Assembly: GCA_012295275.1 (NCBI GenBank)
Contig: CM022671.1
Span: forward strand, 24,090,322-24,154,321
Origin: Chrysomallon squamiferum
Taxonomy: Eukaryota; Mollusca; Gastropoda; Neomphalida; Peltospiridae
Reading direction: 5' to 3'
DNA length: 64,000 bases
A program made the translations under genes and the position numbers. A model generated the notes under the pieces. It searched no databases and was not told the origin of the DNA. It worked only from the letters and a program-made list of their open reading frames with translations. Below are positions 58,046-64,000 of the stretch, piece by piece. The first letter of the stretch is position 1. Every line of letters starts with the position of its first letter.

Positions 58046-61000
58046 GCAATTATAATAATTGTATCTTTATGTATGTAAGTATATGAATGCATTTTTGTAT
58101 GTATGTATGTATGGATGGATGCATATATGTATGTATCTATGTAAGTATATATATATATATATATATGTGCGTATTTATTTTATATGCGATTGTTAAATTT
58201 CTACTTACAAACAGCGTCTCCTCTGTTTGTCAGTTCTACCTGGTTTATAAGAAATGTCCCTTGTAAGTCCACCATCCACCAGGGTTTCATGTCGGCCCAA
58301 CCAGAGTGAGAACAGTAGTCATTAATAAGATCAGTACCAGTGTTGCTATCAACGGCGTATTTTGCAAAATACTCCAAGAAAATGCTGCTCATAAAACTGG
58401 GTTTTTCAAAGGCTAAATTCACAGAATCACTGTCTGAAATAAAAACAATTATGGAGTCAGATCTACACATGTTAAATAAAGCATAATCATCGATGCACAC
58501 TTGTAATAACATCTAAGATTGTAACTGGAATGAAACCATTACAGTTAATGATGTCCTTTATTATTACATTAATAAGAAATATAAGTTTAGAGAGAAAATA
58601 TTTTATTTAGTTATCATAAAAATCCTAGTCGAAAATTAACAAGATTTGACTACTGTGTGTAGATAATCAATACATAATAATTTGAGTTAAGAATAAAATA
58701 TCGATTATAGTTTAGAAAATACAAACATACAATACTAATTATATTTAACACAGATACCACTATTTATTCCTGTTTCCGTTTTAAAAAATTCATGTAAATC
58801 ATTCAAAAAGCCCTGGCAATACATGAAACTTAGAAATATAAATAAAAAACTTTCGATGATTAATATCAAAATAACTGATATAAAATCTTTAAACTGTGCC
58901 AGTAGTTTTCCTGTGAGAATGAGAAACGTTATACAGATTTTATAAGTTGATAATAGTAAATTTTGCCATTCATTACCATTTACAGAAATTATGACCATAA
59001 CAGTTTCAAATTCTTGGGCAATTCTGTCGCTAATTTTTATTTTTTATTAGTTTCTTTTAGATATTTTAACAAGAAACAAATTTGATTAATCTTAGCAGTA
59101 TCGAACTGTTATGACTTAGAAGAGGGCATGTTTTATTATTATAATATCTCAAACATTGGTCACACAAAGGTTTAGTGCCCGTTCATGTATCTGATCATGT
59201 ACGGACCTTACGGTACGGGTCATGAACGTAACTCGCTTTCAGTTTAGCTTCCACACAAAGCACAAAGCACGTACCGAAATACGTCAAGCAAGGTAGGTAA
59301 CTACAGCTCCAGAACTCAAAAAAAGGTTTATTTGGAAAACAGTATATAATATAAATATATTTGGTTTGAACATGTATAAGATATGCAATGTTTATATTGC
59401 CAAATGAGCAAAATCAATTACAGGTTCTCCATAGACTGAAATATCAAAATTCAAGGCAAATTGTTTTCAGATAAAAAGTGGTAATCTTTTTCATATTAAA
59501 ACAATCAAAGATATCTTGGAGTCATTGTAATCTGTTTTTATTGCTGTTCTGAAAATTACGTTATAGGAAAATTATGTTTTGCAAAATTTTGCCACATATT
59601 AATTATTGGTTATTTGCTTCTCTTGCAGCAATATAGTACACACTGAACTATGGAATGGCCAGTAGTTTCATTTGCTAACGAAATAAATGTTTTGTCTATT
59701 TCTCAAAACAACATCTTAAACCAATATAAGAGTCAACAATGCTAATTTACTACTTTTCAAGTATATATTAGTTCTGGAGAGAAGGAGATCTGGTTTTGGT
59801 CTTTTTTTTTTTTTATGTGATAACCACTAATCTGTGCAAAGATAATTAAAGAAAATTATAAAATCAAGATTCACCCTTTATAATGATACGGAAATGCATA
59901 CGTGTAAGTGCTTCGCAGTACGTAAACACGTACATATAGGAAATCTCGCGAGAAAAGACGATACAGGGTCGGTACGTGAATGTTACGACTATGCTAAACC
60001 TCTCTAATGACAATGCCTATTGCATATTATTTAGTATATAATTATACTTCATTAATATTTATTACACTGTTCTCTCTTGTAAAGCCCATAATCCTTAAAT
60101 GAACTTTTGCCTTGGGCTGAGACGTAAAGAATTCGTTTCTGTATTGTTCAGCTCGTGTTTATTAACTGAATACTTAAGTTTTCTTAGGTGATACTCTTGT
60201 TGATTAAATTTATTTATTCACTCCTTTGAGTATAAAATCGACAGACAACAGATATTTATTTTCAGATTTTTTTAAACATCAATTCCTTGTGCAGTTCAAT
60301 ATAACTATGTTAGAAAAATATTTCTGCAAGATTATGTTTGTTCACTTTATTAATAAATAATAAGCTGAGATGATTTATTTAAAATAATCGGCCGTTTATC
60401 AGATATTATCGTTTATATATGTTGTATTAATAAAAAAATCTGGTCGATTATACGTACCATAATATGTTTTTATTTTATCTCATCTTTTATATTTTCATAC
60501 CGTTTTCTTCTTTCTTTCATTCTTTCTTTCTTCATTCATTCTTTTATTTATTTAACTTCTTACATAAATATTTACTTTTTTATTTATTTATATTTAATTT
60601 TAATTTTTTATTTATTTTATATTTAATATTAATTTTTTATTTGATGTACTGTTATTATTTATTTATTTATTTGTTTATTTATTTTTTATTTTTTAAATTG
60701 TATTTTTTTTTAATGTCCGAAGCCTTATATTTTTTTAATGTCCCTTCTTTTTTGACACCCGTTCAAATGATGTTCTCTTTATTTCTTTACAAATAATTAA
60801 TGTAATGGATATAGAGAAATATTCCTATTTAGACCAATAAAACTCAACTTTGTTTATTATGTATGGAGTTTACTCGATTATTTTAATTCTGATGGGAAGA
60901 ATTCAATTTTGAATAGATTTGGACATTTTATTTTTATTAAACTTTTTTTTTTGTAGTTGTTGGTCTTCTTTTTAAATATTGATTCATTTAATAGCTCTAT

Positions 61001-61824
61001 CAAGACAATCGTATTCTGCGGCATTTAGTTTAATCCTTTGTTGCCCATTTTCATCTACTTTAATTATCCGTATATTATTATTATATAAATATTTACCAAA
61101 TCTTTATAATATTATATCAAATATTTCTGACCAGTCAATCTTAATCGGTAAAAAAAAAAATAATAATAATAATAAAGAATTTGTTTTTAAAGAACATAAG
61201 CCAAAACTGCAAAAGAAAGATTCAGAAATTATTTTTAATACTTTCCTTTAATGCTCTTTTTATGCAAGTAGCTTTCAAGACAACTGTAAAGTTAGCAACA
61301 TTTTAAATTCATTCGAAGACTCTTGCATCCATAAGTTTCTCCATTGATTTTATTTGATTTCATTTTATTTGGGCAATATATTATCGGTGCTATGTTATTC
61401 TTCGTTTTGACGTATGTAAAATATTTTCATTGTCTTTTTCAATGATTTTTTAATATGAGAATTTCGAGTGCTTGTTCAAAATACGACTAGGAAAAGAATC
61501 GACAGGTTTTCAAAATCAGCTAGGAAAAATAAGCTTGTTTTTGATTTATCTATTCTCTATATTACATTATAACATAATTATGATTATTATTATTATTTTT
61601 TTTTTCAGTTCTGAAAGGACCTTCAATAAAGCAACTTATGAGATTGAGTTATCAAAAACACACATTTTCATTTTGTAAACAGTAACTTATTTTGTAAGAT
61701 TACTAAGTAAATAACTATGTCACTCTGTAATAAATAAACTAAATATTATATCTACAAGATATGTTAATACAAAATTACCTGTGACTTGTAAGAACAGAGA
61801 TATTATCCACGTTATCTTCAACAT
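56781..61824 (-). CDS. Copy K: diverged F-type lectin plus PAN/apple-like gene (outparalog)
   Basis: Four exons, 254 aa: 61779-61824 (46 nt), 58209-58433 (225), 57696-57944 (249), 56781-57025 (245). Exon 1 gives MLKITWIISLFLQVTG, a typical signal peptide ending in phase 1 before GTAATT. It was chosen because phase, hydrophobicity and the donor all fit; the 3.3-kb intron makes it the least certain part. The lectin domain (16-173) opens VNLAFEKPSFMSS and has PWWMVDL with H58, R86 and R93 at the same spacing as the array copies. The PAN-like domain (174-254) has CGMKTDCLAFNHN and ends NLC then TGA. It shares exon lengths and phases with the array but little identity. It may represent the single ancestral-type gene at the array edge. 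Confidence 0.75.
57982..58044. repeat. (AAT)n microsatellite in intron 2 of K
   Basis: Pure AAT run in the same intron as in copies A, B, C and I, despite high divergence elsewhere. Confidence 0.95.
58434..61778 (-). other. Intron 1 of copy K
   Basis: 3.3 kb without recognised exons. It includes a GC-richer island at 59169-60000 that may be an old DNA transposon, an AT-rich (TTTA)-type low-complexity stretch at about 60460-60720, and otherwise unremarkable AT-rich DNA. Short ORFs here (58735-58998, 60464-60796, 60979-61251) show no family signature. Confidence 0.55.
59169..60000. mobile_element. Possible degraded non-autonomous DNA transposon
   Basis: About 830 bp bounded by GGTTTAG at the left and CTAAACC at the right, richer in CpG than its surroundings. 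It contains an inner palindromic pair (CGTTCATG at 59180 and CATGAACG at 59221). Terminal repeat similarity beyond 7 bp is weak and no clear target duplication is seen, so this is tentative. Confidence 0.25.
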
Positions 61825-64000
61825 CACCGTCGGTTTAATCCAGATGTTATCCAAACTATTACCCGCGATTAAAACTTACTGACAAATAGATCCCAGTTCA
61901 ATAGTGGCCTGAGTCGTTTATCCCTTCAGTGATTTCCTTACTACAGTTGCTATGCGATTTAATAAACATGTACACTCTGTCTCTAACATGTCTTTATCTC
62001 TAATTCCAATTTTTGTTGTTTACAGATAAAATATTAATCTTTGTTATAATACTATGTTTGTGAACTTGAAAAGTAGATTTTATTAATAAGTACGCTGCTG
62101 CAGAATTACTTTAGAATTATAGAAATAGTAATCAGAAGGAGGACAAAGAGAACAAGACGGAGAACAACAAGAACAAAAGTAGTAGTACTTTGTAGTCGTC
62201 GCAGTAGTGGTATAACACTGAGGGGGATACATATACTTCAGCAGTTAATTATTATTCTGCAGAATAATAAATATAGTAATAAAAATAATTTCAACAACAT
62301 CATCAACATTTAGAAGAATTTTTATGCAAACATATAACAATCACTGAAATGGTTCCAAAAATCAGAGAACGTATGTGTCAGGAGCCTTTAAAAACAGGAA
62401 ATTCTATTCCGGTAGGTTTGAAAGTATAGGAATCCACACTTATATTATGGAAATCGGACAGCTAGAAACACTTCTAGGCAAAAAGTCAACTTTAGGAGGC
62501 AACTTGGTAGCCATCTTGAAAAATGGTCACCATCAATATTTCCAAAAGGCCAATGAAACAGAATTGATTAGAATCCGCTAGAGAACACTATGTTAAAACC
62601 TTGATGCGTAATGTATACAGTTTTTCAGTTACCTACTACACTAATATCTTTAAAAGCATTCTTAACAGAAAAATATAAAAATTAAATTTTACATATTCTC
62701 AGAATACAACTGTGTTTTTAATGAATACTGCTTTTCAGTAGGGAATGAATGAACGAATGAATTAACGAATTTCGTCAACATTTTCAATTTAACTACAATG
62801 AGGCATTATTAATATTTTTGTACATTGTTGATAACAGATAGGAAACCTGTAGCCGCATTTTAGATGTGAAGCACTCTGTGTCCTTTTTATACTTCTGTTA
62901 GACAATTATCGTGAACACAACTTAGGAGCTCGTCAGACAAGTCTGTGCAGGTACGGATTAGCCGCTTGAGGTTTTGTTGTATGCACCATCCCATACACAG
63001 GAAAGCACATCACCATTACTTTTAAGCAGGAACACTATTGTCAAATAGCCACTTTAAACAACGATGTGTATTGGATTCTGCGACATATCGTGCAGTAAAC
63101 TAGCGCTCTAACCACTAAATTACAGCCCGTCAACGTTCATCGGTAACTATGACCAATATGAAACTTTGTCTTCGGTGGTTACTGTAATTAAAATTAAAAT
63201 ATACGTCTTTAACTTATTCGCCATGTATTTAAGTTCAAGCTCAGATGAAAATTTTAAGCAATGAATTTATTTTGACTTTCATTCGTTTCATATCAGTGAT
63301 AATCTGATTAAATAATTGTGTACTTGTATGGACATGTGAATTCATACCGGATATAATCTGACAAATGTTATCGAAACAAATGATAGTATCTGAAAATACA
63401 TTTGGATGCCTCGTGTATTTACCTGGTATATCTTGTCTCGCATTTAATAATATGGGACCATTACATTCAAATACATATTGATATTCATCTCAGATTTTGT
63501 CAAGGTTACAAATACGACTTTTTCTATTTTCTCTTAAAATATTAAACCATCGTCCAGTTTCAATAGAAGTTAAACATTAGAGGTTGTAAAGTTACACAAG
63601 TCAATAGATTTCTTTTGAGGCAGTACAGTAAGATCATTTTCTAATTTTATTTTATTTAAAAAAAAAATGTATAATTAATACCAGATGTGTCTGGTTATCA
63701 TGTAAATAGAAGGTAATTTTTTCAGTTAATCATTTCCCTTAAAACATGTCGTATGTTTGATTCCATGAGTCTTTAATACTTCATAAATGATTATTGTCTT
63801 TATCGTCGTCAGTTAATCCCACTTGTGAGTCTGTGAGTCTTTAACAATTGAAAATAATGATCGTGTTTATCTACTTCAGTTAATAATTTCAGTTAAAGTT
63901 TATCTGTGAGTCTTTAGCACTTGATAAGTGATGATTATCTTTATCTTCTTCAGTCAGTATTTTCATTTAAAGAGTACCTGTGAGTCTGTGAAGTTTTAGG
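61825..64000. other. Upstream region of K
   Basis: No gene recognised. AT-rich DNA, with an isolated 68-codon plus-strand ORF (62375-62581) of no recognised family and a likely SINE relic near 62930-63130. The final 300 bp contain imprecise repeats of a CTGTGAGTCTTT-like phrase (about 63826, 63905, 63980). No array units are present. Confidence 0.5.
62930..63130 (-). repeat. Likely tRNA-derived SINE relic
   Basis: On the minus strand the end near 63129 reads GGGCTGTAATTTAGTGGTTA followed by GAGCGCTAG, a good match to a tRNA-like head with an A box. About 40 nt later there is a degraded B-box-like GTCGCAGAATCC. The following 130 bp would be the SINE body. Family not identified; no intact tRNA fold is claimed. 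Confidence 0.45.

Noticed and set aside
58735-58998. 87-codon minus-strand ORF within intron 1 of K
   Set aside because: No family similarity; splicing from 61779 to 58433 gives a complete in-phase gene without it.
60464-60796. 110-codon plus-strand ORF rich in Phe, Leu and Tyr
   Set aside because: Translation of TTTA/TTTC low-complexity DNA in intron 1 of K.
62375-62581. 68-codon plus-strand ORF
   Set aside because: No recognised family, no splice context and no repeat elsewhere in the window. It may be part of an old repeat, but nothing supports a gene.

Overview
The window is animal genomic DNA: very AT-rich, full of microsatellites ((AG)n, (AAT)n, (AC)n, (TA)n, poly-A), with small phase-1 exons bounded by GT..AG. 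I infer a mollusc, most likely a coleoid cephalopod such as an octopus. That rests on repeat style and gene family, not on a diagnostic sequence. No bacterial-type operon, CRISPR array, rRNA or intact tRNA was seen.

The window is dominated by a tandem array, all on the minus strand, of one small secreted-lectin gene family. Each complete copy has four coding exons: a signal-peptide exon (67 or 85 nt), two exons (225 and 243 nt) that together make one F-type lectin (FTP, fucolectin / tachylectin-4 / pentraxin-like) domain, and a 245-nt last exon encoding a PAN/apple-like domain. All introns are phase 1. The predicted product is about 254-265 aa. None of the four-exon models is broken by the raw ORFs, because the longest exon is only 249 nt.

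Layout: 1-3643 is the 5' flank of another copy lying just left of the window. Copy A (3644-5471), B (10283-11986), C (16472-18060), E (25020-26653), G (38310-40000) and H (45255-46955) look intact. F (31654-33295) has a 1-nt deletion in the signal exon. D (19812-19878) is an orphan signal exon. I (51831-53444) is a pseudogene with three lesions. J (55468-55692) is an orphan lectin exon. K (56781-61824) is an intact but much diverged outparalog with its own signal exon and a 3.3-kb first intron. 61825-64000 is upstream sequence with one likely SINE relic.

The array grew in several rounds. A+B and C+D look like one two-gene duplication, and the C-D side later lost about 5 kb. B and D carry the same non-autonomous Tigger/pogo-type element at the same place. 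E, F and G are very recent 6.6-kb duplicates. Between copies, amino-acid differences cluster in predicted sugar-binding loops, sometimes as short bursts that look like gene conversion. The likely biology is a birth-and-death family of secreted glycan-binding proteins, plausibly innate recognition or mucus/tissue lectins; function is inferred, not shown.
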